64,000 nucleotides of DNA, from the NCBI GenBank assembly GCA_944472135.2, contig OX235262.1:62592440-62656439 (forward strand). Direction: 5' to 3'. Source of the stretch: Trichobilharzia regenti. Lineage: Eukaryota; Platyhelminthes; Trematoda; Strigeidida; Schistosomatidae. Below the pieces are notes generated by a model, which was not told the origin of the DNA, searched no databases, and saw only the letters and a program-made list of their open reading frames with translations. The position numbers were made by a program, and so were the translations under genes. Below, piece by piece: positions 32,789-44,037 of this stretch (the stretch's first letter is position 1; each line of letters opens with the position of its first letter).

Positions 32789-33939
32789 AGCGTCAACCTG
32801 AGAAGGGTTGTAGGCGTACTGCTGTAAGTCCTACAATTCTTCAAAGGGTAGCGCATCAATGAGCAGTCCAATGTGCTCGGTGTGTGATTTTGTACATATG
32901 TTCATATTGTATATACTGAATTGATATCATCTGTCATCTAGCTGTTGGTAATTCTGTTTGTGTCCGGACGACTTCCACTTGGATCATCAATCTGAGAAGG
33001 AATGTAGGCGTACTGCTGTAAGTCCTACAGTTCTTCAAGGGTAGTTCGTCGAGTCAGAATCCACAACATTTGATGTGTTGATTGTACATATGTTTGTGTT
33101 AAATAATTGTGTGAGTTCCAATTATTGTAATTGTTGGTTAATCTTGTTTGTGTCCGGACATTCCACAACTTACAATCGTCAACCTGAGAAGGGTTGCAGG
33201 CGTACTGGTGTAAGTCCTGCAATTCTTCAAAGGAATTCCACCAAGACATGATCCGCGAGGTTGTTTGTACTGTTTGTATATATGTGTGGTGTGTCATATC
33301 AATTGGTGTTTTTTGGATTCATTGTGTTTACTTGTTGTTTTCGTATCTTGTTTTTATTGCGTAATTTTGTTAAAATTTTCGTCGTGATTACTTCTGAAGT
33401 TGTTTCGAGTCTTCTACATCCATGAATGAATTGATTGATGTTAAGGACAGCAGATGGGTCGTATACGCCGGGGAGGCTAGGCTATTGCTGAGAATGAAAT
33501 GCACACGGAGATAATTGTTAGCTGCGGTCCGACACGCCGGGGAGAAAGAGTGTAAACGACTGAGGCTCGCATGCGTCACCGCTACTAGAACTGAGGCAGA
33601 ATGAGTGACAAGCGATTGCAGTGGTAATTGGTAGTGAGTAGATAAGAGGATGTGCGTAGAGTATCGTGAGGTGGTGCTATGGTCACGTTGCATTCTGCAA
33701 GAGTCATTCTAGCAAGTGGCGATTGTGTTGCAAGATGTCAAGAGGAGGTCTCTGTCTGGAGGCGCAGGTCGTCAGCGATGTGTGAGATTGTGCTGTGGGT
33801 ATGCTTGTGGTGTGTTGGCTTTTCTGTTTGTTTTCCATTTCAGCTCTGTCCGTGTGACCCAGGTTCTCGCAATGGCATCCAAGTCAACGTGTATTGGTCG
33901 TGAAGGAAAAAAGGGATGGATCCCTTTTTTGCCGGGGAG
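32789..33939 (+). repeat. Gag-only BEL tail with three hairpin units about 193 bp apart
   Basis: Hairpins at 32802-32842, 32996-33036 and 33188-33228 each have a 13-bp stem and 15-nt loop (GAAGGGTTGTAGG ... CCTACAATTCTTC in unit 1). Unit 3 changes both arms together (GCAGG/CCTGC for GTAGG/CCTAC). Spacers contain a repeated TTTGTGTCCGGAC. The tail ends at the likely polypurine tract GCCGGGGAG (33931-33939). Confidence 0.8.
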
Positions 33940-34295
33940 TGTCAATGTAGTTGAAGATTGAACGATCAATTCATGGTTGTTTGCTCAAAACCAACTTCCC
34001 CAATTTTCGCGGAGGCATCAATACGACAGTCATCGTCTCATCGGTCGCTGTTCAGAAAGAAGTCAGTAAAACACGTCAGAAGTAATATTGTGATTTATTA
34101 TTGTAATATTTGTTCACAGACCTTAGTTCAAATATTTTTTATATGTTGGTGTAACAATAAAGAATTCTCGAGTGGCCAATCGGTGTTTTGGTTTTTCGTC
34201 CGTTATTACTAAGCGTTTCTGAAAAACTTCAAGGAACAGCGTGAGTCCCAGCGTAGCAAGAGCTGGGCATTGACGGTTTACGAGACGTGGCTGCA
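33940..34295 (+). repeat. BEL/Pao 3' LTR, long variant
   Basis: It starts TGTCAATGTAG; its terminus is slightly eroded (GTGGCTGCA for GTGGCTGACA). AATAAA lies near 34158. Confidence 0.85.
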
Positions 34296-36473
34296 ACATG
34301 TAAGAACTAGCACAACATGAAATTACAAGAGATAATTCTACATATTAGCATATACTATGAATACAATGATTCTGTCACTACTAATTACTATCTCAGGCAG
34401 ATAAATGTATTTTAGTCTACAGCTGATTTTTATGTTGACGCCGTATACATAAATCGACATAATATGTTTTCCAGTATTTGAGGATTGTACGCAAATTTCA
34501 AGACAATCTCCGAAACATCCATATTATTGAGGCGCCATTGTCTCATCAAGCTTACTTGCAGATCAACTGCACACTAAACACTTTTACTTGAAATGAAGTA
34601 TTGCAAATGTGTAACTTAGAAATTAATCCACAATCTCAGTAATGTCTAGTCCACAAGGTTTTGTGAATCCTACAGAATTCACATTCTCACATTTAGGAGA
34701 CTATAACCATCAAATATAAGCTGGACATGCCTCAACTCTAAACAGCCATGCACAGTGTTAACAACATAGAGAAACACTTAAACTATTGTAAAATGCACAG
34801 ACCTGTTGTGTTGATGAGGATAATAATGTCATATAATGCAACCTAGAAAATTCAATCGAACTGCTTTGTGTAAATGGAAATCTCAGGAGAAATTCATTTC
34901 CACTATTGGCGATCAAAAATATTGCAGCATTAAGTATACACTGTCAATGGAAATTGTATAACAGACAACAGATTCATAATAATGATAATAAAGCTGAATA
35001 CATTCATTTCTTATAAACACCACGATTCATGTGTATAATCATACCGTGTAATGAATTAATGCATTAAGTGGAACAGCAAGGAAATTTGAACGAGTAATTG
35101 CCTTCTCCACTGCACTGTACTTGCGATAATCGTGACAGCCACCCACGTGTGTTATCCTATCAACCACCTAAGTAGACAATGGCACAATATTAATACAGTT
35201 GAGATATTTTTGTACACTGAATTCACACAACCCACAGTACACTGCACCAATCAGTGCCAATATATGTGAAATCCATTTAGAGATAACGTTTCAACTCACC
35301 ATAATTCCTGTCCAACCATAGATAGAGTGAAAAGCTCATCCAAATGATAACTTAGTTTCCCACAGACATTTACAGGTGATTTCCAAGTACTGAGAGAATT
35401 ATTTTGTCAAAAAAGACTGTTCTTCATATGAAAATAGGCTGAGTTAATATCCTGAGACATGAAGTCTTCATTGAATGATACTGTGACGAAAGATGCAGTT
35501 TATACGTCGAGTAAACGATTTGTGTAAATGGGATTACCCTCTGACTATCCTATCTTCCTCATTACACCGATATTTTGATACAGTCCGCCCGAAACAATAA
35601 TCATTGCAACCAATATGCTAAAAGTGTGTCGCAGTCAGATCACATGACACGGACACCAACATAACTAGCCAAAAATAGGAATTTCCATCAATCCAGATAA
35701 CATATAACACAATTTTATTAAAAATTACTGGCAAAATAATTTCCAAGCGGAACTTCAACAGAACGTGATACACGTCACTCACGCATTTAACCTTCTAAAA
35801 TGCTTAATTTTATAACATTTTGTAGTTTTTTCATCCCTGACATAGTTTGATGGGTTACTTTGCAAAGTTTAACGCATACCATATGAAAAGCGTTCATGAA
35901 AATTTGGTATAACAAGTTCTGTTAACCAACTGTTTTCCTCAGGATCATTCTACATAAATTTATCACTAATTGTTCCAGTACTGATTTCACTCTGCTAAGT
36001 AGACCATAACTTAGTTTCTGTAGTAAAAGCTACTTCTCTGCTTTATAAATTTTTAAGGGAAATTCTATCTACTGGCCGCATGTAGTAATCTGCTTGTACA
36101 CATGTAGGTATGAACAAAGATAATAGTGCTAAGAATGTCCTCAGGTCTTGATGCATCTTGTGACCTAATGGGAAGCATTTGTCATGAAAGCTATTTATAT
36201 GCAGCATTCTATATCACTGTGATGACCTCTGAGCAGTGCGGTTCTACAATTTTCCGCCATTACAAAAAATCTCAGAGCTTAATATCAAAAAGGGAGGGAG
36301 GGTTGTGCATGCTGATCAACGGATATGGTGGTGGTTGCGAACTTGAACTGCTCCAGTTTGTAGGACAATAACATGCATCTTTTGACGGCCCGAAAATTAA
36401 ATATTAGTCCAGCTACTTAACAAAAGGCAATGTGTTGTACAAATCTAAATTTAAAATGAAGCGCTGACGCTCG
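34296..36473. other. AT-rich gene-free stretch
   Basis: No recognisable coding sequence, repeat copy or RNA gene. A short frame at 36126-36371 has no domain. It is not the continuation of the BEL pol interrupted at 30332. Confidence 0.45.
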
Positions 36474-38064
36474 CAACATCTACAAGCCTGCTCAGCTTCT
36501 TGTCAAAATGCTAGCCCATTAGCACTGCAGAAATTTGTGAGACGTCTTACAGGCCAGCTTTTCCTACAGTTTCTAACCTTTCAGACCTTTGAAGTCAATT
36601 CTCAATGCCGATTAGGCAATCGAAGCGTTGTGCTTCATTATCGGCTGAAAACTTCAACATAAAACAAATCTAGCAGGACTAAACAGCATGGTAATACACC
36701 TTCCCCTGATCTTACATAGAAGCTAAATAAGTGCGGATCAGATATTATCACCTCTTCACTGTCTTGTGCAATAAGTGATTCCGTTAGGGATATTTTCAGC
36801 AGCGCAGGTTGTTAGACAGGTATTATAGATACCCATCAAGCCACAATGGATTTCAATAAAGGATCTGACATCAGCTCTGTTGATGTGGTTAAATCCATAC
36901 TACCCAATTAGCCTGCTCGGAACTGTCAGTCAGAAGGTCCGAAAATACACATGGTCTCATTACCATGTGCACCTACTGATATCGATTCTTTCGGCTGTGT
37001 CAAAGTAAGCGATTACTCTCTTAAATGCTTGGTAACCGCAGACTTCGACCCAGATAATCCTTGCAATACACATTTAGATTTGCTATCATGTAGTTAGACC
37101 CAAATGGATGCTTTTCGACAGAGCACGCATGTGCCAGTATCGACGGCAGACTGTAGCACCACCGCTACTATTACCAATAAGGTCCCCACTGCCATTAAAA
37201 TTGAAAATGGCCATCAGTCATCAACGACACGTGGACGTCAACCTAATGCCGAATTTGAAAAAGCAAGTAGCCAGTTATCTACGCGACACACACCCACCCA
37301 AGCCAATAAGCTCGAAAATACAAACATTCTTCTTAACTTTTAGGTATCTTATTAAGCCTACTGATCACCTCGACTTTACTACGTTACAGTCTTGCGAGAG
37401 AATTACTGATCATATTTCCACGGAGGTAACAAAGCCTGCTCGATGCACGCATAACGCAATCGTTTCCAATGTAACCGGCAGTGCCAACATTAAGCATTAA
37501 AAAATTGAAAATACACTTTTAAAGGCATGTGAAGTACCAGACTCCTGTGGTAACTGCAAACGATTGCGTAAATCCTCATATAGTACATCCTGTCCTACAC
37601 TGTTCGAATTTAATAGGAATGCGGATGCATACCGCTTTGTCAACAGCCAGCAGCTTTAAAAATGTACGCATCACTCACGATAGGTTATCGACACAAAGAT
37701 ATGACTAGCGAAGTATCCCAGAAGATAAATTAATCGCCAAAAAGATACTACCAGCCCTATTGACGTCAACAAGCGACCCACTTCTAAGCCCAAAAGTAGC
37801 CCTCCACGTGGTGACCCAAAAATGAAGCTTGACAAGGCTATCGATGCTAAATCCAGTATTTCTTTGGTTGTTATGCAACCTAGGAAGCACCCACCTCCTG
37901 CAAAAGGCAACAATAAAAATCGCACTTGCTATACTTAAAGTATCGAAAACTCTCGAAATACCTTCCAGTTTAACCCTAAGATTCTGAGTAAAAGGGTGAC
38001 GATAAAGGCTATTGCGATTTATTTTCACGCATCGTGTAGATTGTCGCGCTAATGCCCATAGAGG
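36474..38064 (+). other. Unassigned stretch with decayed coding-like frames
   Basis: Plus-strand frames at 37104-37343 (Thr/Ser/Asn-rich, ending NTNILLNF), about 37540-37660 (SCGNCKRLRKSSYSTSCP, then FNRNADAYRFVNSQQL) and 37760-37940 (KPKSSPPRGDPKMKLDK) look like pieces of one degraded protein, possibly a retroelement ORF1. I cannot identify it. It ends where a BEL LTR starts. Confidence 0.3.
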
Positions 38065-38431
38065 TGTCAATGTAGTTGAAAATTGAACGATCCATTGATG
38101 GTTGTTTGCTCAAACCCAACTCCATAATTTTCGCGGAAGTCATCAATACGGCAGTCATCGTCTCATCGTTCGGTATTCAGTGGAAGACAGAAAACTATCA
38201 GAATTGTTATCGTGATTCATTATTATTGTAACAGTTATTCTTAGACCTTGTATATAATAACCTTATTGTTGGTTACATTTTGACGTAAGAATGAAGGATT
38301 CTCGAGTCGCCAATCTGTGTTCTGGTTTTCGCGTTGGTTAATACAAATTGATCCTGAAAGTCTTCCAGGGACAGCGTGAGGTCCAGCGTAGGAAGAGCTG
38401 TACATTTACAGTTACTGAGAGTTGGCTGACA
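38065..38431 (+). repeat. Diverged BEL/Pao LTR
   Basis: 367 bp, TGTCAATGTAGTTGAAAATTG to GTTGGCTGACA. It is clearly related to the long LTR variant but with many substitutions, so it is an older insertion than the 17-34 kb cluster. Confidence 0.75.
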
Positions 38432-38468
38432 GTTTCTGTTCGTCTTCCCTGGGGCCTGCAAGTCTTCT

Positions 38469-39405
38469 TTGGACAAGTATTATCTGGAACTCTTTTGGAA
38501 TTTTTGGTCAAGTTCAATGTTTCCTGGGTCGAAGAAGGGACAAAGTTTCTTGGAAGCAAGCAGGAAAGTAAGTAATGTTGAGTTGTCTCTCACATGTAAT
38601 GATATGTATGATGCTCAGCATGATGAGTCTGTTGTTCATGGTTCGCCGTTTAGAGATGGTAAGGGTTTAAAGTTACCTAAATTCGAGCCTCTGTACCTTG
38701 ATGGAAACCCCACCGGCTATCCACAGTTCATCAAAGAGTTTGAGATCATGTTGAGTGGCTTTCTATTAAATGATGAAATGAAGTTGATGTATTTGTTGAG
38801 GTATTGCACTGGAGTTGCTGCAAGAGCTATACAGTGCTGTAAGTTTATACCCCCAGACAAAAAATATATACTGAGGCGATGCGTATCCCGCGTAAAAGGT
38901 TCGGAAGAACTTTGACGATTGCAGGGAATTTATTCGAGGCTGTCAAAGGTAATGGAAGTAAATTACAAGATTACTCAAAGGCATTCTCTGAGTTTTTGGA
39001 TAATCTGATGACTTAAAAGAATACGTTGATTTCGCTGAATTGCATGAGCGATCTGAACTCAAGTTCCGTCCTATAGGTAATAGCGAGACGCCTACCTACT
39101 CGACTGCAAAGGAAGTCGGTGAAGATAAGCTCTCGTATAGAGGAGCCAAGGTAGGTATTGAGCCAAAGTTAGATGATATTTTGAAACTGGTAAAAGATAG
39201 TGTGAATCAATCTATGAGCAAGTTTGCCAGTATATTGCATCCCACCCATAGAATAGAGCAGTCTCAGAGCAAAATACAATCATTTATGACGAAGGGGTCT
39301 CAGCGAACTGGATATCGAGAAAACTCTGTGGTGTCTAGTAATCTATATAAACTTGGTGAGCGTAACAGCTTTCGTGGGACGTCCCCAACAGATAGGTTAC
39401 AAGTT
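38469..39405 (+). pseudogene. Degenerate BEL gag-like N-terminal part
   Basis: MFPGSKKGQSFLEASRK, KLPKFEPLYLDGNP and YLLRYCTGVAARAIQCCK match the gag of the younger copies. Stops and frameshifts break it near 38880 and 39015. The frame resumes at 39040-39405 (ILKLVKDSVNQSMSKFAS). It then joins minus-strand tail sequence of the same family. Confidence 0.75.
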
Positions 39406-39858
39406 ACAATGAACATATGTACAAAATAGCACACCGAGTACGATGGACTGCGCTTCGACGTATTATCCTTGAAGAATTGTAGGACTCACAACAGTACGCC
39501 TACATCCCTACTCAGGTCGACGCCCTTAAGTTGGAAAATCGTCGCAGAGTTCATTTCCTGACCTCCTTTCATCGCCTGTATCCTCAACTCTGAACGGCAA
39601 TGCGCCCATGTTATTGTATCGTGGAATGTAAATGACTAACAAACACACGACGTATCTGACCAACGAAGCGTGGGCACAGAGTAATTTACACCAACGATAA
39701 TAACATTCAAATAGCGGTTGGCTTATCCTCACTAAACTGACCATTGATATGCGTCCTTTCAAACGGACCTATACCAGCACAGTCACAGCACAAGACACTT
39801 GAGTTCATGGATGTCACCTTCAATGTGGACGGCAACACCAACGACGACTGAGTGATAC
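39406..39858 (-). pseudogene. Decayed gag-only BEL element, tail and gag C-terminus (left of gypsy insertion)
   Basis: Minus-strand frames give SSLVLPSTLK, FERTHINGQFSEDKP, FECYYRWCKLLC and YVVCLLVIYI, ending ELCDDFPT at 39526. The tail with one hairpin-unit relic lies below it. The gag continues on the far side of the gypsy element, at 44323. ATAC at 39855-39858 is the left copy of the target duplication. Confidence 0.75.
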
Positions 39859-40189
39859 TGTGGTGAGAGCAGGCTGCTAGCCGATTGGTTGACACTAATC
39901 TACGTTAATGTCTAGGTCACTAATATGGGCCGTGAGAAAATATGAACAAGGCTGATTCAACAACCAATCACAGCAAAGTTAACGTGGCAAAATATGATTC
40001 GCAGATAGAGAACTCTATTTGTCAAGGAATCCCGAAACAACCAATCAGAAGCCTGCGTTTGTCTGCAACCAATCAGATGACTGCGCTCTTCTCTTGCATA
40101 CTATAATGATGTATGTGAAATATATATAAATATTATTTATTTTCATAATAAAACGATCTGTTGCTTCGCCCTTGTCTTCTGTTGTTACA
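39859..40189 (+). repeat. Gypsy 5' LTR with clustered CCAAT boxes
   Basis: 331 bp, TGTGGTGAGAGCAGG to TGTTGTTACA. CCAAT boxes lie at 39964, 40041 and 40069 (forward) and 39884 (inverted), upstream of a TATA-like TATATATAAA at 40121-40130 and AATAAA at 40147-40152. Confidence 0.88.
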
Positions 40190-40212
40190 TTTGGTGTCGC
40201 TGCCTCCAGAAA

Positions 40213-40973
40213 ATGAAGATCCCGTGGCCAGCTGCGTTTGAAGAAGGAGACATACGGAGCTTCTTACGTGACTTCGAGGCTGTTGCTGAGCTGGTGGGTG
40301 TCAAGGAGCAGGCGGCGAAGGCAGTTGTCCTGGGGACGCTGTTGAGAGGCCGAGCGAAGGCTGCATATGACAGCGTAGACAGGTCAAATGGCACAGCGTC
40401 TTGGAAGAAATTGGTTGAACGACTAGTGTCCGAGTTTGACAGCGAAACAGACAGACAGCTAGCAATGCAGCAGTTCCGGTCAATGAAGCTTGGACCTGAT
40501 GGAGACCCGCTAGTGTTGGCGGTGAAACTGACTAATCTACTTCGACGCGCGCTTCCCACTTTAGATGAAGAATCAGAAGCGCAGTTACTGTCTTCCCAAT
40601 TCATCGAGAGTGTCCCAGACCACATTTCTCAGCGATTAAACTGGTTAACGCAACGCAGCCGATGGATATTAGTGAGCTGGCGAAGGTGACCAGACAGCTG
40701 CTGAGCACAACGGTAGCCGCTATAGACCAACCAAAACCAAACGAATATGAGCAAAAAATTGAAGCATTGCAGCGGGAAGTGGCGGCGTTAAAGTTGGCTG
40801 ATAGAAAAGACCGGTGTTTTGAATGCGGTAAGCCGGGACACTGGAGAAGATACTGCCCAGAAAGGCGAAAAAGAAAAAATTTCAGACGGTATAATGCTTG
40901 TTCTTTCTTTCGTATGAACCTAGATTTAGTGGGGGCTATTGAGAAAGGGCTCTGTATTCGAAGTTGCGAGTGA
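40213..40973 (+). CDS. Gypsy Gag (two frames, one-base loss near 40632)
   Basis: The first frame, MKIPWPAAFEEGDIRSFL to about residue 140, is the capsid-like region. After a shift near 40632 (one G would restore AIKLVNATQPMD), the second frame continues through a coiled stretch (EQKIEALQREVAALK). It reaches a CCHC knuckle, CFECGKPGHWRRYC, near 40815-40856. Gag binds and packages element RNA (family knowledge). It overlaps the pol frame by a few bases. Confidence 0.85.
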
Positions 40974-43567
40974 ATGATCGAGAAGTAGTATGTTTGATAG
41001 ATACAGGGGCGGCCGTGTCGTTAATAGATAAGAATTTATGTAAGAGTGTTAGTCCGTGTTCATTGACAGTACAAACAGTAGGCGGGTATGTGTTGCGTAT
41101 CACGGGTAGATCGAACTGTACGGTCGTTGTTGGTGGCTGCGAGGTGACGTTTCCTTTCATTGTTGTACCCGAACTACAGCGAACGATATTAGGAGCGGAT
41201 TTTCTGCGTGAGATTGGTGCCATAATCGACACGCAAGCGAACGTGGTGGTCACGAAATACGGGCATATCAACATGTATGAGACCAGCGAGATAGCAGCGA
41301 TTAAGCTGTCGACGGTACACAATGTGACAGAGTTAATTAATAAATACGATCATCTGTTCACTGGAGATGGCGACCCATACGGTTATTGCGATAAGGTGAA
41401 TCATGAAATTCCGTTAAGTGATCCGAAAGTAAGGTCATTTACAACGCGAAGAGTTCCATGTCATCTGGAAGGCGAAGTGGAGCGACAAGTGCAAGAGATG
41501 TTAAAAGATGATATTATTGAGGAAGCTGATAGCCCGTACAACTCTCCAGTGCTGTTAGTAAAAAAAGCGAATGGGAAGTATAGATTCTGTGTTGATTTTC
41601 GACAGTTAAACAGTATGACAGAGTTAAGACCGTGTGCCATGCCAACAGTGGTAGAAACTTTAGATCGCCTACAAGGTGCGAATGTGTTTTCGGTTCTCGA
41701 TCTTCGCTCAGGATACTGGCAGATACCGATAAAACAAGGTGATAGAGATAAGACGGCTTTCATCGTGGGTCAGACACAATATCGATTTAAACGCATGCCG
41801 TTTGGACTAGCAGGTGCACCGTTTACGTTCAGACGACTGATGAAGCTATTACTTAGGAACTTGAAAAACGTGGAGGTTTATGGTGATGATCTCGTCATAT
41901 ACAGTCAAAACGAAAACGATCACGTCAACCATGTAGAAGCCGTGCTGCGACGCATCGAAGAGTTTGGACTACGCGTCAACAAAACCAAGTCCCAGATAGC
42001 CAAAAAGAATGTTACTCTGTTGGGACATAAAGTGGGAAATGGTGAGATTAAACCACTGCCGGAGAAAATTTTGACGATTAAAACGATTCCAGCCCCGAAT
42101 TCAAAGAGAAAACTGAGACAATTCTTGGGTAGAGCAGCGTTTTATAGTCGCTTCGTGAAGAACTTCAATGAGATAGCAGCCCCTCTATACAGGCTACTAG
42201 GTGAGCCAAAGTTTGTTTGGTCGGAAGAATCGCAGAGGACATTCGACAGAATTAAACAGCTGCTCGACCACCAACAAATGACGCTAAAACTACCTGTGCC
42301 AGGAAGACAGTTCACAGTGTGCACAGATGCCAGTGACTACGCTATAGGTGCGGTCCTAAGACAGGACGAGGGAATCGTTGAGTATGCCAGTAGGGTTTTG
42401 ACACTCGCAGAGAGAAAGTATTCAACGATAGAGAAAGAATGTTTAGCAATGGTATGGGCAGTCGACAAATGGAGACCTTATTTACTCGGCCGGCGGTTCC
42501 ACATCGAAACTGATCATAAGCCGCTACAATTTTTGAAGACAGCGAGAGACCCACGGGGGAAGTTGTCACGGTGGATGTTGCGTCTTCAGGAGTACGATTT
42601 TACGATCTCACACGTTCCTGGAAGTGAAAATGTCTTGGCAGATTTGTTATCGAGACCAGAAGATGAGTCTGAGTTGCCCGAGGTCGCTTACGGAGTGCAT
42701 GCAGTAGAACAAGACCCACTAAGACTTGCACGTAGGCAGAGGTTGGACGATACGCTGAATACAGTAATACAGGTGATCACCAACGGAATAGAAGTGGATC
42801 AAACTACGGCGAGTAAGGAGCTAACCACACTACTCAGACAGAGGGATCGACTCAGAGTGAATGCCTACGGGACTCTGACCTGGCGAGAGAACGACGGAAG
42901 CTGGCTGGCTGTCATACCTCAATCGTCGCGCCACGACATGATAGAAGAATGTCACCAGCTAGCGCATACAGGCGTGGCCAGAACGACCGACCTCCTAAGA
43001 CAAAGTATGTACTGGCCAGGTATGAGAGAAGACGTAGCAAGATACGTACTTGGATGTCCACGGTGCCAGCTGATGAAAGGTGACCGGTGTATACGACCAC
43101 CACTTCAGTCGATTCCAGTTACCGCGATAGGTGACTTGTGGTCCGTAGATGTCATGGGTCCATTTCCTCAGACATCCAATGGTAATCAGTACCTCTTGGT
43201 GATGACGGAACACGCGACACGATGGGTAGACGCCGTAGCAATCCCAGACCAACGTGCAAGAACCGTGACAGATGCAGTAGTTAGACACATTGTTGCAGAC
43301 CACGGCGTACCGAAGACAATACTGACAGACCAAGGTCCCTGTTTCGAGAGTGAAGAGTTTACTTCCCGTTTGCAACAGCTGGGCATCAAGAGGATCAGAA
43401 CGACCCCATACCATCCACAAACGAATGGCCTAACGGAGAGAAACAACCGTACACTGAAGGAGTGGCTGGCCTCGAAGGGCGGGAACTGGGAAACGGAGCT
43501 TCCACTGATTTTACTAACACATCGGCTACCACTCAGGAAACAACGAAGAAGTCACCCTTCCAACTGA
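40964..43567 (+). CDS. Gypsy Pol: protease, reverse transcriptase, RNase H, integrase
   Basis: 867 codons in the -1 frame relative to gag. Protease CLIDTGAAVSLID (about residue 11). RT with SPYNSPVLLVKK, FCVDFRQLN and catalytic YGDD (about 306). RNase H with CTDASDYAIGAVL, IEKE and ETDHKPLQF. Integrase with H-H-C-C (HQLAHTG ... CPRCQ), the catalytic D,D,E at VDVMGPF, LTDQGPCF and NGLTERNNRTLKEW. The frame breaks near 43528; one missing G in CGGCTACC would continue into ATTQETTKKSPFQLMYG of the next frame. The start shown is a TTG in the overlap and is nominal; translation probably comes by frameshift from gag. Confidence 0.92.
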   Translation: MRVNDREVVCLIDTGAAVSLIDKNLCKSVSPCSLTVQTVGGYVLRITGRSNCTVVVGGCEVTFPFIVVPELQRTILGADFLREIGAIIDTQANVVVTKYGHINMYETSEIAAIKLSTVHNVTELINKYDHLFTGDGDPYGYCDKVNHEIPLSDPKVRSFTTRRVPCHLEGEVERQVQEMLKDDIIEEADSPYNSPVLLVKKANGKYRFCVDFRQLNSMTELRPCAMPTVVETLDRLQGANVFSVLDLRSGYWQIPIKQGDRDKTAFIVGQTQYRFKRMPFGLAGAPFTFRRLMKLLLRNLKNVEVYGDDLVIYSQNENDHVNHVEAVLRRIEEFGLRVNKTKSQIAKKNVTLLGHKVGNGEIKPLPEKILTIKTIPAPNSKRKLRQFLGRAAFYSRFVKNFNEIAAPLYRLLGEPKFVWSEESQRTFDRIKQLLDHQQMTLKLPVPGRQFTVCTDASDYAIGAVLRQDEGIVEYASRVLTLAERKYSTIEKECLAMVWAVDKWRPYLLGRRFHIETDHKPLQFLKTARDPRGKLSRWMLRLQEYDFTISHVPGSENVLADLLSRPEDESELPEVAYGVHAVEQDPLRLARRQRLDDTLNTVIQVITNGIEVDQTTASKELTTLLRQRDRLRVNAYGTLTWRENDGSWLAVIPQSSRHDMIEECHQLAHTGVARTTDLLRQSMYWPGMREDVARYVLGCPRCQLMKGDRCIRPPLQSIPVTAIGDLWSVDVMGPFPQTSNGNQYLLVMTEHATRWVDAVAIPDQRARTVTDAVVRHIVADHGVPKTILTDQGPCFESEEFTSRLQQLGIKRIRTTPYHPQTNGLTERNNRTLKEWLASKGGNWETELPLILLTHRLPLRKQRRSHPSN

Positions 43568-44037
43568 TGTATGGTAGAAAACCACGATTACCGGTACACA
43601 ATGAGACCTGGCCCATGCACCAAAAGTGGAGTACGACGAAATTAAAAGCAGAGAGGAAAGAGGCAGTCAAGAAGCAGCGCAGTGATGTCGCGAAGTCTCA
43701 GATGAAAGAAAGGACGCAGTGCATTACCTTTGCAGTCGGGGACCAAGTGAAGTGTAGAGACAGGAGATATACAGTTGGAGGCGGGCTAGGTTCACGGAAA
43801 CTCCTTCCAAAGTGGGAAGGACCATACACAATCACAAAAAGACGGGGTCAAGTATATACCATCCGAAGAGGTGATAAACAGAAACGAGTTAACGCCAGTC
43901 AGCTCCAAAGATGGGTACAGTGGGACAAGCCGGTCAGTAACAATCCTCAACTAGAGGATGTAGCACCCAGAAGGTCGGAACGTCTGCGCACGAAGCTATT
44001 TGACGGGGGGACGAGTGTGGTGAGAGCAGGCTGCTAG
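43528..44037 (+). CDS. Gypsy integrase C-terminal region in shifted frame
   Basis: This continues Pol after the one-base break: KKSPFQLMYGRKPRLP, a basic KAERKEAVKKQRSDVAK stretch, GDQVKCRDRR, then LLPKWEGPYTITKRRGQVY, the small SH3-like integrase tail. It runs into the 3' LTR start. Confidence 0.85.
   Translation, partial: TTQETTKKSPFQLMYGRKPRLPVHNETWPMHQKWSTTKLKAERKEAVKKQRSDVAKSQMKERTQCITFAVGDQVKCRDRRYTVGGGLGSRKLLPKWEGPYTITKRRGQVYTIRRGDKQKRVNASQLQRWVQWDKPVSNNPQLEDVAPRRSERLRTKLFDGGTSVVRAGC

Larger units (their letters stand above)
30333..34295 (+). mobile_element. Gag-only BEL/Pao element nested in the pol-bearing copy
   Basis: LTRs are 30333-30689 (357 bp) and 33940-34295 (about 356 bp). 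Both have a longer central segment than the 321-bp LTRs, including TTGTGATTTATTATTGTAAT. The flanks share CATG (30329-30332 and 34297-34300), a likely 4-5 bp target duplication. It has the same layout as 20933-24822: gag, tail with three hairpins, purine tract GCCGGGGAG, LTR. The gag is broken by two frameshifts. Confidence 0.85.
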
